A DNA stretch of 64,000 nt from Nocardioides solisilvae (GCF_003194625.1 NZ_QHKX01000001.1:868001-932000), one strand, 5' to 3'. Positions 15,540 to 24,853 are shown, counted from the stretch's first letter. Numbers and translations are program-made. The notes: generated from the letters alone by a model not told the origin.

Positions 15540-16646
15540 ATGAGTGCCGAGCCGAACGAGCCCGCCGAGCCGACACAGGCCAGCAGCCCCCGCCGCGTCG
15601 TCTACGTCGTCGGCTCCGGACGCAGCGGCACCAGCACGATGGCCGGGACGCTGCGCACCCTCGGGCTGCACGTCCCGCAGCCGGAGGTGGCCGCCGACAG
15701 CACCAACCCGAAGGGGTTCGGCGAGCCGCAGTGGCTGGTCGACACCCACGACGAGCTGCTGCGCCGCTCCGGCGTCCAGGTCTCCGACGCCCGGCCGCGC
15801 GCCTGGCTCGACGCCGGCACGGTCGGCGCCGACCACGCGGTCCGCGAGCGGGTGGCCGCGTGGCTGGGCGAACAGCTCGACGGGTCCGACGAGCTGGTGC
15901 TCAAGGACCCGCGCGCGGCCTGGTTCCTCGGCCTGTGGCGGGGCGCGGCGCAGCGCCACGACGCCACCACGTCCTACGTGACGATGCTGCGGCCGGTGAC
16001 CGAGGTCGTGGGCTCCAAGCAGAAGTACTACGACGCCCGTCAGGGCGGCGTCACCCGCACCGCGGCCTGGGTCAACATGATGCTCGGCACCGAGCGGGCC
16101 ACCCGCGGGGAGCAGCGGGCATTCGTCCGGTACGCCGACATGCTGGCCGACTGGACGGTCCCCGTCTTCGCCCTCGGCGAGGCCTTCGACCTGCAGGCGG
16201 TCAAGACCGCGATGGCGGCCGACATCGCCGCGGTCCACCGGTTCATCGACCCGTCGCTGCGCCGGGTCACCCTCACCTGGGACGACGTGCCTGTGCCCGC
16301 GTCGCTGCGCGAGCTGGCCGACGAGACCTGGCGGGTGCTCGAGGGGCTCGCCGACCCCGGCGGCGACACCCCCGAGGCGCACCGGACCTGCGACGAGCTC
16401 CGCACCGCCTACACCCGGATGTACGACGACGCCGAGGCGTTCGCCGCCTCCAGCGTCCTGGCCGCCCGCCGGGAGGGCGTGCGCCAGGGTCGCGACCAGG
16501 AGCGCGAGGAGGCCCGCGCGGCGGTCGGGGCGCGGGGCGAGCGGCTCTCGCGGGTGCCGCACCGGGTGCGCGCGCTGGTCCCGCCGACGGCGAGGCGGTC
16601 GCTGCGCAAGGCGCTCCAGGGCAAGAGCGCGGGGCGCGAGCAGTGA
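15540..16646 (+). CDS. sulfotransferase family protein
   Basis: 368-aa protein with an N-terminal P-loop (VVYVVGSGRSGTSTMAG, about 20-36) that matches the PAPS-binding loop of sulfotransferase-like proteins. The second landmark, a helix after LVLKDPRAAWF, corresponds to the 3'-phosphate-binding region. The C-terminal tail is basic and Arg/Lys-rich. The acceptor is unknown; a cell-surface glycan is plausible because a glycosyltransferase operon lies 3 kb away. The stop overlaps the start of the next gene (GTGA). Confidence 0.82.
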   Translation: MSAEPNEPAEPTQASSPRRVVYVVGSGRSGTSTMAGTLRTLGLHVPQPEVAADSTNPKGFGEPQWLVDTHDELLRRSGVQVSDARPRAWLDAGTVGADHAVRERVAAWLGEQLDGSDELVLKDPRAAWFLGLWRGAAQRHDATTSYVTMLRPVTEVVGSKQKYYDARQGGVTRTAAWVNMMLGTERATRGEQRAFVRYADMLADWTVPVFALGEAFDLQAVKTAMAADIAAVHRFIDPSLRRVTLTWDDVPVPASLRELADETWRVLEGLADPGGDTPEAHRTCDELRTAYTRMYDDAEAFAASSVLAARREGVRQGRDQEREEARAAVGARGERLSRVPHRVRALVPPTARRSLRKALQGKSAGREQ

Positions 16647-17584
16647 GCCGCCCGCTCGCCCGGGCGCCCCGCTTGCTCGCCGTCGCCGCCCTGCTCCTGC
16701 CGCTGGCCGCCTGCGGCGGGGGCGACCCCGCCGCCGGGGCCGACCGCGAGCTCGAGCCGGGAGACGCGGTCCGGGTCCTCGATGACACCCGGGTGGCCGG
16801 GCTCGGGGACGACCCCGCGCTGACGATGGCGCTGCCCACCGGGACGCTCGGCCTCGGGTGGTCCACCGACGCAGACCTGCTCGCCACCGTGACCGCCGAC
16901 GACGGGGCGTCGCTGACCGCCGCCGACGGCGCCGAGCTGGTCGCGCTCGCCTGGGACGTCGACACCACGCAGACCCAGGTCGACGGGGTCGCCGCCGAGG
17001 TCCTCGCCGGCACCGCCCCCCACGAGCTGGTCCTGGTCAGCGGCGACCAGCGCACGACGATCTCGCCCGAGGACGCCGCCGACGGCGAGCGGGCGGTGAC
17101 CGGGATGGCGGTGGTCGCGGTCGAGGACGCCGACGACCTGGCCCTTGAGGCGACCTTCGACGGGGTGACCCAGACGGTCGGTCCCGGTGCCGAGCAGCGG
17201 GACGTGCCCGACGAGGCGGCCCCGCTCTACGAGGAGGCGCCGGCGTTCTCCGGCTCGCTCGACTGCGGGGCCGAGGTCTTCTGCCGGGTCGACGCCGCGT
17301 GGCTGCCGTGGGTCTCCGGCGAGGGGTGGGCGGAGCCCGGCACCCTCTGGCCGGTGGTCCGGGTCGAGGGCCGCGTGCCTGGGGCTCGCGGCGAGGTCGA
17401 GGTGACGACCACGCTCGACGGCGTGGAGCCCCTGTCCGTGAGCGACCTCGGGGCCGGGGACGGCCGCTGGAACCGGCTGGTGGTCCTGCCGGCCACCGCC
17501 CCGGGCGGGTCGACCCTGGCCGTGGAGGCCACCGGTGACGGGGTGGACCCCGTCACCGGTGAGGTGGTGCTGACCCACCCCTGA
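16643..17584 (+). CDS. putative lipoprotein
   Basis: 313 aa. The N-terminal signal, with ARAPRLLAVAALLLPLAACGGG, ends in a lipobox (LAAC) with Cys at about residue 22, so the protein is probably anchored to the outer face of the membrane. The rest is acidic and beta-rich, with two cysteines close together (LDCGAEVFCRVD) that may form a disulfide. No domain is recognised. It is translationally coupled to the sulfotransferase-like gene. Function unknown. Confidence 0.75.
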   Translation: MSRPLARAPRLLAVAALLLPLAACGGGDPAAGADRELEPGDAVRVLDDTRVAGLGDDPALTMALPTGTLGLGWSTDADLLATVTADDGASLTAADGAELVALAWDVDTTQTQVDGVAAEVLAGTAPHELVLVSGDQRTTISPEDAADGERAVTGMAVVAVEDADDLALEATFDGVTQTVGPGAEQRDVPDEAAPLYEEAPAFSGSLDCGAEVFCRVDAAWLPWVSGEGWAEPGTLWPVVRVEGRVPGARGEVEVTTTLDGVEPLSVSDLGAGDGRWNRLVVLPATAPGGSTLAVEATGDGVDPVTGEVVLTHP

Positions 17585-17593
17585 GCGGGCGGG

Positions 17594-18499
17594 TCAGGCC
17601 GTCTGCCAGGGCTGGTTGATCTGGTTGCTGTCGAGGCTGGTGAAGTCGGGCCACTGGTCGTTCTCGAGGCCCCGGTCGCCCAGCATCGACTGGATGCCGT
17701 CCCAGTCTCCGGCCTTGCTGATGTTGACGTCGGCCCAGTAGCTGGCGGTGTCGGTGAGGATCGTCGACGCCCCGCTCGCGGCCGTGGCGATCAGCGAGAC
17801 GATCACCCCCGCGCCGGCGGTGGCCCAGTTGCCGATGTCGCCGATCTCGGCCGCCTCCTTGGTGATGTCGGCGGCGAGGTCGACCAGGTTCTGCAGCTGC
17901 TGGGTCCAGAACTGCACCATCTGGGTCGCGTGGTCGTCGAGCAGCTGGGCGGAGTCGTCCAGGGTCGCGATCACCCCCGCGAGCGCCGCCAGCTGGTTGG
18001 TGGAGGTGTTGCCGTAGGCGATGTGGGCCCGGCCGGTCCAGCTCGCCGCGACGTAGGAGTTGGCCGACTCCACCTCGCTCTTCACCTGGCCCAGCACGTC
18101 GATCGCCTCGCGGTAGTGGCTGGAGATCGACGCCATCTTGAGCGGGTCGCCGGTCATGCTCCCGATCGACTGGCGGATCGTCGAGGAGGCGGTGCGCCAC
18201 TCGACGTTGATCTGCTCGGCGCCCTCGTTGAGCCGCCCGATCAGCTCCTCGACGTAGGCCTCGGCGGCCCCGGCCGTGCCGCCGGCGATCGCGCCGGGAA
18301 CGCCTCCGGTGACCAGGCCCTTCGCCGCGCCCTTGATGCCGCCCCAGACGCCGCTCGGCGCCGCGGAGAGCGAGGCGATGGCGATGTTGAAGGCGTTGGT
18401 CGACTCTTCCAGGAACTTGTTGATCGCCTCCTCGACGGCGTCGATGGCGTCGTCGATCTGGGTGAGGAAGACCTCGGGGTCCTTGCTCGCGTCGGTCAC
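17594..18499 (-). CDS. ESX-like (WXG-type helical) secreted-protein candidate
   Basis: 301 aa from a GTG that overlaps the previous stop (GTGA). It is mostly helical with no signal peptide. The centre carries SYVAASWTGRAHIAYGN, a W-T-G turn between two helices like WXG100 proteins. Around it are a Gly/Ala-rich hydrophobic stretch (ATAGAGVIVSLIATAASG) and another near residues 55-80. The layout recalls long WXG100-like effectors of type VII secretion. No EccC ATPase or membrane core is in the window, so any secretion would need a machine encoded elsewhere. The exact family is not certain. Confidence 0.65.
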   Translation of the reverse strand: MTDASKDPEVFLTQIDDAIDAVEEAINKFLEESTNAFNIAIASLSAAPSGVWGGIKGAAKGLVTGGVPGAIAGGTAGAAEAYVEELIGRLNEGAEQINVEWRTASSTIRQSIGSMTGDPLKMASISSHYREAIDVLGQVKSEVESANSYVAASWTGRAHIAYGNTSTNQLAALAGVIATLDDSAQLLDDHATQMVQFWTQQLQNLVDLAADITKEAAEIGDIGNWATAGAGVIVSLIATAASGASTILTDTASYWADVNISKAGDWDGIQSMLGDRGLENDQWPDFTSLDSNQINQPWQTA

Positions 18500-18915
18500 T
18501 CGCCCGCCCTCCGCTCCAGCGTCCGGAACGGGGTCCCCTGCGAGGTGTCGGTCCCGGAGTAGTCGTTGGCCGTCTCGACGAGCCCGTCGGCGAGCAGGCC
18601 GGTGATGGCCGCCCCGTCGCCGCAGGCGTTGACCACGATCCGGTTGGCCAGCATGTGCAGGCGGCCGGCCGTGAACAGCGTGTCGTGCATCCCGAAGAGG
18701 CCGGGGTAGCCCCAGCCCTCCTGAGTCAGGTTCCACGCCTTGCTCAGGGCCTTGGAGACGTCGTCCCAGGCGCCGGCCGCGTTGACCAGGTCCTGCGCCT
18801 CGACGGCGTACCCGCCTCTGGGGGCGTGCGCCTGGCCGTGCCCGCCGGGCGCGCCGACCTCGGGCTTCTGCGGTGGGAGGAAGGGCCCGTAGTAGCTCCC
18901 CTGGTCCTGCGTCAT
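18496..18915 (-). CDS. ESX-1 secretion-associated-like small protein
   Basis: 139 aa. A Pro/Gly-rich N-terminus (about 1-35) is followed by a helical part, YAVEAQDLVNAAGAWDDVS and on, ending VETANDYSGTD. The helix-turn-helix length and the terminal TANDY-x-x-x-D resemble EspC/DUF2580-type ESX-associated proteins; that assignment is tentative. It is the middle gene of three with 4-bp overlaps at both ends (ATGA and GTGA), so the products are probably made in fixed ratio. Confidence 0.6.
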   Translation of the reverse strand: MTQDQGSYYGPFLPPQKPEVGAPGGHGQAHAPRGGYAVEAQDLVNAAGAWDDVSKALSKAWNLTQEGWGYPGLFGMHDTLFTAGRLHMLANRIVVNACGDGAAITGLLADGLVETANDYSGTDTSQGTPFRTLERRAGE

Positions 18916-19520
18916 CGGAAGGTGACCTCCTGGTCGGTGTCGGAGCGGCGCGCGGCGTCGGCGAAGGCCTCGCGCAGGGCGTGCCGCAGGAGGGTGGTGT
19001 CGGCCGAGGCGAGGAAGGCGTGGTCGACCGCCAGCTCCTCGAGGCCCCGGAGGAGGGACATCGTGACCCGAACCTCGTTCTCGCGGGAGACCCCGGTCCA
19101 GCGGCGGCCCCAGCGCTCGTCGGTCGCGTAGCCGGACGGCGCGACGGGATGGGTGGGGATCTCCACGGGCGGGCTCGGCTCGACCCGCGGCGGGGTCAGC
19201 GTGGTCCGGCCTGCCAGGAGATCAGCGGCCCGCTGCCGGCCCATCGCCGACAGGGTCCGGAGCCGGGAGTTCTCCAGCAGGTGCATGGCGGCGGCGGCGT
19301 CGAGCGCCCGGCGCACGGCCAGCTCCAGGCCCTGGGCGTCGCTCACGCCCAGGCCTCCCTCGGGGACCTGAACGTCGACGACCCAGCCGGTCGCGTCGAC
19401 GGTCAGCGTCAGTCCGGTCTCGTCGTCCGCTCCCTCGACGTCCACGGTGCTGGCGAACCACGAGTCGCCCCGCAGATGTCGCAGCGCGTCCATCCGTGCG
19501 TGCATGCCTACTGCCGGCAT
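18912..19520 (-). CDS. YbaB-like/ESX-associated hypothetical protein
   Basis: 202 aa. The N-terminal half contains LTLTVDATGWVVDVQVP and a following helix with GLELAVRRALDAAA, similar to the YbaB/EbfC beta-strand plus helix layout seen in EspL-like proteins. A Pro-rich linker leads to a C-terminal helical segment with VRVTMSLLRGLEELAVD. It is the first gene of the three-gene operon, with AGAGAGG upstream of the ATG. YbaB-like proteins are common partners in ESX loci, which supports the reading of this cassette. Function otherwise unknown. Confidence 0.6.
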   Translation of the reverse strand: MPAVGMHARMDALRHLRGDSWFASTVDVEGADDETGLTLTVDATGWVVDVQVPEGGLGVSDAQGLELAVRRALDAAAAMHLLENSRLRTLSAMGRQRAADLLAGRTTLTPPRVEPSPPVEIPTHPVAPSGYATDERWGRRWTGVSRENEVRVTMSLLRGLEELAVDHAFLASADTTLLRHALREAFADAARRSDTDQEVTFR

Positions 19521-19604
19521 GGTGTCCCTCTCTTCTGCTCGCTCTGTCGTCGTGCCGCAGTGACCCTTCCCCAGTCAGCGCGATCCCAATCCTTCACACG
19601 GTTA

Positions 19605-19610
19605 TAGGGT
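19605..19610 (+). promoter_or_regulatory. leaderless-type -10 element
   Basis: TAGGGT followed by 7 nt and the ATG at 19618. It favours that ATG over the in-frame GTG at 19609, which lies inside the element. Confidence 0.5.
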
Positions 19611-19617
19611 GCACCGC

Positions 19618-20580
19618 ATGCCAGCGCGCGCCGACGTCCCGTGCCTCGAGGGGATGGCCGACTTCGACGTGACCTGGCCCTGGTCCGCCGGCGTGCCGCT
19701 CGAGCCCGGGCTGACCTGCGTCTTCCGGGTGCGCAACGAGGCGCGCAACCTGCCCTGGGTGCTGCCGCCGATCCTGGCCGCGGTGCAGCACGTGCTGCTG
19801 GTCGACAACGGCTCCGATGACGGCACCGCCGACGTCGCCCGCAGGGTCGCGGCCGAGCAGGGCGCGGCCGACCGGCTCACGGTGCTCGACTACCCGCACC
19901 GGGTGGCGCGCGCCGGCGGCGAGCACCTCGCCACGCCCGCCACCTCGGTGCACTCGCTGACACACTTCTACAACTGGTCGTTCAGCCACGTCCGCACCGC
20001 CTACTCGATGAAGTGGGACGGCGACATGGTGCTGACGCCCGAGGGGTCGCGGATCCTCGCCGACCTCTCCTGGCAGCTCGAGGCGACGAAGGCGATCGTC
20101 GCGATGCCGCGCCACCCGCTCACCGTGGTCGACGACTCGACCGGCTGGCTCGACCTGAGCCTGCGCTTCCTCGAGCCGTGGGTCTACCCGATGGGCCCGG
20201 AGTTCACCTTCGTCAAGGCCTTCGACTGGGAGCTGCGCGAGTTCCCCGACGACGTCGAGCGCGTCGTGCTGCCGCAGGGCCTGGTCGTCGAGGTGAAGTG
20301 GCTGGACGCCGACGAGTACGCCCACTGGCGCACCGAGGGCGTCGACTTCACCCACACCCGGCTCTACCGCAAGCTGCGCGAGTTCGAGGTCGACCGGGCG
20401 ATCCGGGAGGGTCGCGCCGAGGAGCTGGGCGGGCTGACGAAGGTGGTGGCGCCGCCCGGCGTGCACGTCATCGACCACGTGACCCAGACTTGGCTGCGCC
20501 AGGCGCCCCGGCCCCTGGTCAGGCACAGCCTCCCCAGCTCCCTCCGGGAGCGGTCGCCGCGCGAGAGGACCCCCCGCTGA
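19618..20580 (+). CDS. glycosyltransferase family 2-like protein
   Basis: 320 aa, first gene of a three-gene operon. The fold starts LTCVFRVRNEARNLPWVLPP, then VLLVDNGSDDGTADVA (nucleotide-sugar binding) and SMKWDGDMVLTPEG, where DGD is the metal-binding DXD-like motif. This is a GT-A type enzyme, probably cytoplasmic, that transfers a sugar to a surface polymer. The acceptor is unknown. The ATG at 19618 is chosen because a -10 element sits 7 nt upstream. Confidence 0.83.
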   Translation: MPARADVPCLEGMADFDVTWPWSAGVPLEPGLTCVFRVRNEARNLPWVLPPILAAVQHVLLVDNGSDDGTADVARRVAAEQGAADRLTVLDYPHRVARAGGEHLATPATSVHSLTHFYNWSFSHVRTAYSMKWDGDMVLTPEGSRILADLSWQLEATKAIVAMPRHPLTVVDDSTGWLDLSLRFLEPWVYPMGPEFTFVKAFDWELREFPDDVERVVLPQGLVVEVKWLDADEYAHWRTEGVDFTHTRLYRKLREFEVDRAIREGRAEELGGLTKVVAPPGVHVIDHVTQTWLRQAPRPLVRHSLPSSLRERSPRERTPR

Positions 20581-22397
20581 TGCACTCCCTCGACTCCTTC
20601 TTCGCCAACTCCCCGGCCCCCGTGCTGGTGGTGGCGGGCGACGACCCCGTGGTGGCGGCGCTGCCGACCGGGTTCGAGGGGTCGCTGCTCGCGCTCTCGC
20701 AGGTCGAGCCGGGCAAGCCGGTCAAGCGCGGCTGGAAGACGGTGCTGCTGGTCGTCTCCGACCGGGCCGCGCTGCGGCGGGCCGCCTCGCTGGTGCCGCG
20801 GCTGGGCCAGTGCCGCACCGTCGGGGTGTGGCTCACCGAGGCCTGCGCCCCGCTGCTGCTGCACCCGCGCGGCGAGTGGCCCCTGATGACCAGCCTGCAC
20901 GCGCGGCCGCTGCACGGGCCCAAGGGCGAGCAGGACCCCGCGGGCTTCCTCACCGTCGCCCGGTTCGCCGAGCCGGTCGGCGCCCACCTCGTGCTCGCCG
21001 AGATGGCCCGCCAGGCCGTGCCCGCCGCCGACACCGCCCACCACGGTCTCGTGCTCGCGTACGCCGGCCGCCCGCCCGCGGCGGGGCTCGACCCGCGGGC
21101 GCTCCACCTCGCCGACGCGGCCGACGCCGGCGACCCGTCCCGGGACGTGCCGCCCGACGTCGTCCTGGCCGAGGGCGAGGCGGGCGCGGCCCCCGAGTCG
21201 CACCACGTCGTCGACCGGGCGCCCGCCGTGGTCCGCGCGCGGGCCCTGGACCCGGTCGACGAGCTGGTCTTCAACCCGATCGGCTGGCGCAAGACCTGGG
21301 AGAAGCCGCCTGTCGACCTCTTCGACCTGGCCCCCGGTCCCGCCGGCGTCACCGAGGCCGTCGTGGCAGCTGCGCGCGCCCACCAGGGGGTCAGGGTCGA
21401 CCTGGCCCGCGACGACGCCGCGCAGGTGCTGCGGCTGGCGATGGCCGGCGTCCCGCTGGTCGCCACCGGCCAGCAGCCGCACGACGCCCCCCAGCTCGCC
21501 CCGGTGCTCCGGGCCACCCTCGACGGCGCCGGCGACCTCGACGACCCGCTCGCCCGCGAGGAGCACGCCCTGCGGGTCCGCCGCGCCGCCTTCGACGCCC
21601 ACTCCACCCTCGTCTGGCGGGCCGGCCTGAGGGCAGCCGCCGGGCTCGACCCGGTGGGTCGGGCGCTGCCCCCGGTCAGCGTCCTGCTCGCCACCCGCCG
21701 CCCCCAGCAGCTCGCCTTCGCCCTCGACCAGGTCCGCCGGCAGCGCGGTGCCGAGGTCGAGCTGGTGCTGGCCACCCACGGCTTCACCCCCGACGAGGGC
21801 GAGGTGCGCGCGGCGCTGGGCGACGAGGTACCCGTGACCGTGCGGCCCCTCGGCGAGGAGACGTTCTTCGGCGACGTGCTCGACGCCGCGGCCGCGGCGG
21901 CGTCGACCCAGCTGCTGCTCAAGGTCGACGACGACGACTGGTACTCGCCCAACTTCGTCCACGACCTGCTGATGGCCCGCCGCTTCTCCGGCGCCGACGT
22001 GGTCGGGATGCCGAGCGAGTTCGTCCACCTGGAGGAGCAGGACGTCACGGTCCGACGCAACCACCCCTCCGAGCTCTTCAACCGGTTCGTCGCCGGCGGC
22101 ACCACCCTCCTCGGCCGCGACCTGCTCGACGACCTCGGCGGCTTCCGGCGGGTGCGGCGGTTCGTCGACACCCAGCTGCTCAGCGGGGTGGAGGCGGCAG
22201 GGGGCCGGATCTACCGGACCCACGGGCTGGGCTACGTGCTGCGGCGCACCGGCGACGGCCACACCTGGACGCGGGACGCCGACGAGTTCCGCCGTCCCGA
22301 GATCATCGACACCGAGTGGCCCGGCTTCCGGCCCAGCAGCGAGCTCGAGGCGGGCGACGGGCCGGGCGACAGGCCGGGGGACGGGGGAGCCGGCTGA
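20580..22397 (+). CDS. glycosyltransferase-like protein with C-terminal GT-A domain
   Basis: 605 aa; the ATG overlaps the previous stop by 1 bp (TGATG). The N-terminal 370 residues show no recognised domain but include KTVLLVVSDRAALRRAASL, suggesting a Rossmann-like half. The C-terminal 230 residues are GT2-like: PPVSVLLATRRPQQLAFAL, then LLLKVDDDDWYSPNF (a DXD-type motif), and GTTLLGRDLLDDLGGFR. The tail is acidic and Gly/Asp-rich. It may be a two-domain transferase for a repeating surface glycan. Confidence 0.78.
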   Translation: MHSLDSFFANSPAPVLVVAGDDPVVAALPTGFEGSLLALSQVEPGKPVKRGWKTVLLVVSDRAALRRAASLVPRLGQCRTVGVWLTEACAPLLLHPRGEWPLMTSLHARPLHGPKGEQDPAGFLTVARFAEPVGAHLVLAEMARQAVPAADTAHHGLVLAYAGRPPAAGLDPRALHLADAADAGDPSRDVPPDVVLAEGEAGAAPESHHVVDRAPAVVRARALDPVDELVFNPIGWRKTWEKPPVDLFDLAPGPAGVTEAVVAAARAHQGVRVDLARDDAAQVLRLAMAGVPLVATGQQPHDAPQLAPVLRATLDGAGDLDDPLAREEHALRVRRAAFDAHSTLVWRAGLRAAAGLDPVGRALPPVSVLLATRRPQQLAFALDQVRRQRGAEVELVLATHGFTPDEGEVRAALGDEVPVTVRPLGEETFFGDVLDAAAAAASTQLLLKVDDDDWYSPNFVHDLLMARRFSGADVVGMPSEFVHLEEQDVTVRRNHPSELFNRFVAGGTTLLGRDLLDDLGGFRRVRRFVDTQLLSGVEAAGGRIYRTHGLGYVLRRTGDGHTWTRDADEFRRPEIIDTEWPGFRPSSELEAGDGPGDRPGDGGAG

Positions 22398-23971
22398 TGC
22401 CCCGGCAGCCCGTCGTCCGGCACAACGACTACCGCTCCCTGCAGCCCCCGGCGCTGGGGGAGTGGGAGCCGCGCCTGTCGGTCTCGGTGGTCGTGCCGGC
22501 CTACAACTACCACCGCACGCTGCCCTACGTGCTGGCCGGCCTGGCCGGCCAGAGCTATCCGGCCCACCTGCTCGAGGTGGTCGTGGTCGACGACCAGTCG
22601 ACCCCGCCGATGGAGCTGCCCGAGGTGCGGCCGGAGAACACCCGCCTGCTGCGGGTGGAGTCCGGCTGGGGCCGTGCCAACGCCTGCCACCTGGGCGCGC
22701 AGGCCAGCGACGGCGACGTCCTGCACTGGTACGACGCCGACATGCTCCCCTACCGCGAGGAGGTGGAGGCGCACCTGCGCTGGCACCACCTCGTCGACTA
22801 CGCCGTCCCCGGCGGCGACAAGCGGTTCGTCGACCCCGAGTGGGTGCTGGCGCTCGACCCCGCCGAGGTCCGCGACCGGGTGGCGGCGGGCGAGGCCGGC
22901 GACTTCTTCCCGGGCGTGCCCCACGAGGAGCACAAGTGGGTGGAGGGCTACTGGCGCCGCACCGACGACCTGACGCTGGCCGGACCCCGCGCGCAGCGGG
23001 TGCACATCGGGATGACCGGCTCGGTGACCCGCGACCTCTACCGCGCCTCCCGCGGCTTCGACCCGATGCTGCGGCTGGGCGAGGACATGGCGCTCGGCCA
23101 CGAGCTCGCCCAGGTCGGCGGCGTCTTCGTCGTCGAGCGCGAGGCCCGCTCCTGGCACCTCGGCCGCTCCCAGGTGCTGCGCCGGGCCGACCAGGTCAAC
23201 CGCTACAACGACCCCTACCTCGCCAACCTCGTGCCGGCGATGCGGCCCAAGCGGCGCAAGCACGGGCGCAGCTACGAGGTGCCGTACGTCGAGGTCGTGG
23301 TGCCGGTGGCCGACCGGCTCACCGACCCGACCGTGGAGCAGGCCGCCGACGAGGTCGTCGCCTGCGTCGACGCCCTGCTCGACGCCGAGTTCAGCGACCT
23401 GCGGGTGCTGCTCGTCGGGCCGTGGGGCCGGGTCCACGAGGAGCGCACCCAGCCGGTCGAGGACCCGACGCTGGAGCTGCGGATCGTGCACCGCTCCTAC
23501 CGCGGCGAGCCGCGGGTGCGGCTGGTCGAGGCGATGCCGCCCTGCACCCCCGACGCGACCGACGCGGAGTTCCGCGTCGTCCTCCCCGACACCTCGCACG
23601 CCCCGCTGCCGCACGCCCTGCAGGGGCTGCTCGACGACCTCGAGCGGACCCACCACGGCCGCCGCACGGTCGTCTACCCCGGGGGCGCCGAGGCCCGCCT
23701 CGAGCGGATCGCCGCCGTGGCCCGGGTCGAGCGGGTCGCCCAGGTCGGCGACGACCGCGACGCGCTGATGGAGCAGGCCTTCGGGACGGGCACGTACGCC
23801 GCCGCCGAGGTCGGCTTCGTGCCGACCGAGGAGCGCGAGCTGCCGCGGTTCGTGCTCAAGCCCAAGCCCGCGATGGAGCCCGAGGAGTCGCGCGCGATCC
23901 TGCTGGGCGAGGAGCCGGCGCCGGCCGGCGCCGAAGCCGACCCCGGGCGCAAGCCCTGGTGGCGCCGCTGA
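22397..23971 (+). CDS. glycosyltransferase family 2 protein
   Basis: 524 aa, third gene of the operon, with 1-bp overlap. GT2 motifs are clear: SVSVVVPAYNYHRTLPYVL, VVVVDDQSTPP, HWYDADMLPYREE (DAD as the metal site) and GFDPMLRLGEDMALGHELA (the E-D acceptor-side motif). About 220 extra C-terminal residues have no recognised domain. The three enzymes together suggest synthesis of one glycan, perhaps later sulfated by the nearby sulfotransferase-like protein; the link is inference. Confidence 0.87.
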   Translation: MPRQPVVRHNDYRSLQPPALGEWEPRLSVSVVVPAYNYHRTLPYVLAGLAGQSYPAHLLEVVVVDDQSTPPMELPEVRPENTRLLRVESGWGRANACHLGAQASDGDVLHWYDADMLPYREEVEAHLRWHHLVDYAVPGGDKRFVDPEWVLALDPAEVRDRVAAGEAGDFFPGVPHEEHKWVEGYWRRTDDLTLAGPRAQRVHIGMTGSVTRDLYRASRGFDPMLRLGEDMALGHELAQVGGVFVVEREARSWHLGRSQVLRRADQVNRYNDPYLANLVPAMRPKRRKHGRSYEVPYVEVVVPVADRLTDPTVEQAADEVVACVDALLDAEFSDLRVLLVGPWGRVHEERTQPVEDPTLELRIVHRSYRGEPRVRLVEAMPPCTPDATDAEFRVVLPDTSHAPLPHALQGLLDDLERTHHGRRTVVYPGGAEARLERIAAVARVERVAQVGDDRDALMEQAFGTGTYAAAEVGFVPTEERELPRFVLKPKPAMEPEESRAILLGEEPAPAGAEADPGRKPWWRR

Positions 23972-23977
23972 GTGGTT

Positions 23978-24853
23978 TCACCCGCGGCGGAGAGCGACCA
24001 CCACCGCGAGGTGGTCGCTCGCGGCGAGCCGGTGCAGGCTCGCCTCGCCCACCGGCACGAGGCCGTCGACGAGCACGTGGTCGAGCCGGCCGACCGGGCG
24101 GCGGGCGGGGTACGTCGGCCCGGTCGGCACCCGCCGCAGGCCGGCGCCGCGGACCAGACGCTCCACGACGGGTGCCGGAAGGTTGAGGTCGCCGGCGAGC
24201 ACGAGCGGCCGGGGCAGGCCGCGGGCCCAGGCGACGAGCTCGCGCAGCTGGCCGGCCGCGCGCCACGGCACGAACGAGAGGTGCGTCGTCACCACGGTGA
24301 CCGCGCCACCGGGTGCCTCGACGCGGGCAGCGAGCGCGACGCGCTGCTCGTCGGGCACCACGACCAGTGGCTCGTCGGTCCACGAGGGCCGCGGCACGGG
24401 CACCTTCACCGCGGAGGGTGCCATCCGCAGCTCGTGCCACTCCGTCACCGGGTGCCGGCTCAGCAGCGCGACCCCGTACGACGGCTCCGCGAGGCGGGTC
24501 GCCGGCGCCGAGCGCATGGTCGTGATGTCGCCGGGGGTCCCGTGGACGGCGGCGGCGAACCGGGAGTGCCAGGCGTCCCCGCCGCCGCTCAGCGCCTCCC
24601 GCAGGAGCGCCGTCTGGTCGACACCGCCCGAGCGCGGCAGCAGGTGGTCGACCTCCTGCGCGGCCACCACGTCGACCGCCAGCGTGGCCGCGTCCGCGGC
24701 CCAGTCGGTCAGGTCGGGGGTGCTGGGCGCCCCGGGCCGGCCGTCGCGGCCCGAGGCCGCGTTGCCGGTCGCCAGAGCGAGCGTGGAACCCACGGTCATG
24801 CCTCGACGTACCCCCTGACGCGACTCCATGTACGGCGGGCGCGGCAACGACAT
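23978..24853 (-). CDS. endonuclease/exonuclease/phosphatase family protein
   Basis: About 291 aa (273 aa if translation starts at the internal Met at 24799, MTVGSTLALAT). The EEP fold is shown by VVAAQEVDHLLP (metal-binding Glu), YGVALLSRHPV, VTTHLSFVPW, LVLAGDLNLPAP (Asp/Asn) and LDHVLVDG ending in ASDHLAVVVAL (catalytic Asp-His). Substrates of this superfamily range from DNA to phospholipids, and nothing here decides between them. It probably forms an operon with the small membrane protein upstream. Confidence 0.87.
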   Translation of the reverse strand: MSLPRPPYMESRQGVRRGMTVGSTLALATGNAASGRDGRPGAPSTPDLTDWAADAATLAVDVVAAQEVDHLLPRSGGVDQTALLREALSGGGDAWHSRFAAAVHGTPGDITTMRSAPATRLAEPSYGVALLSRHPVTEWHELRMAPSAVKVPVPRPSWTDEPLVVVPDEQRVALAARVEAPGGAVTVVTTHLSFVPWRAAGQLRELVAWARGLPRPLVLAGDLNLPAPVVERLVRGAGLRRVPTGPTYPARRPVGRLDHVLVDGLVPVGEASLHRLAASDHLAVVVALRRG

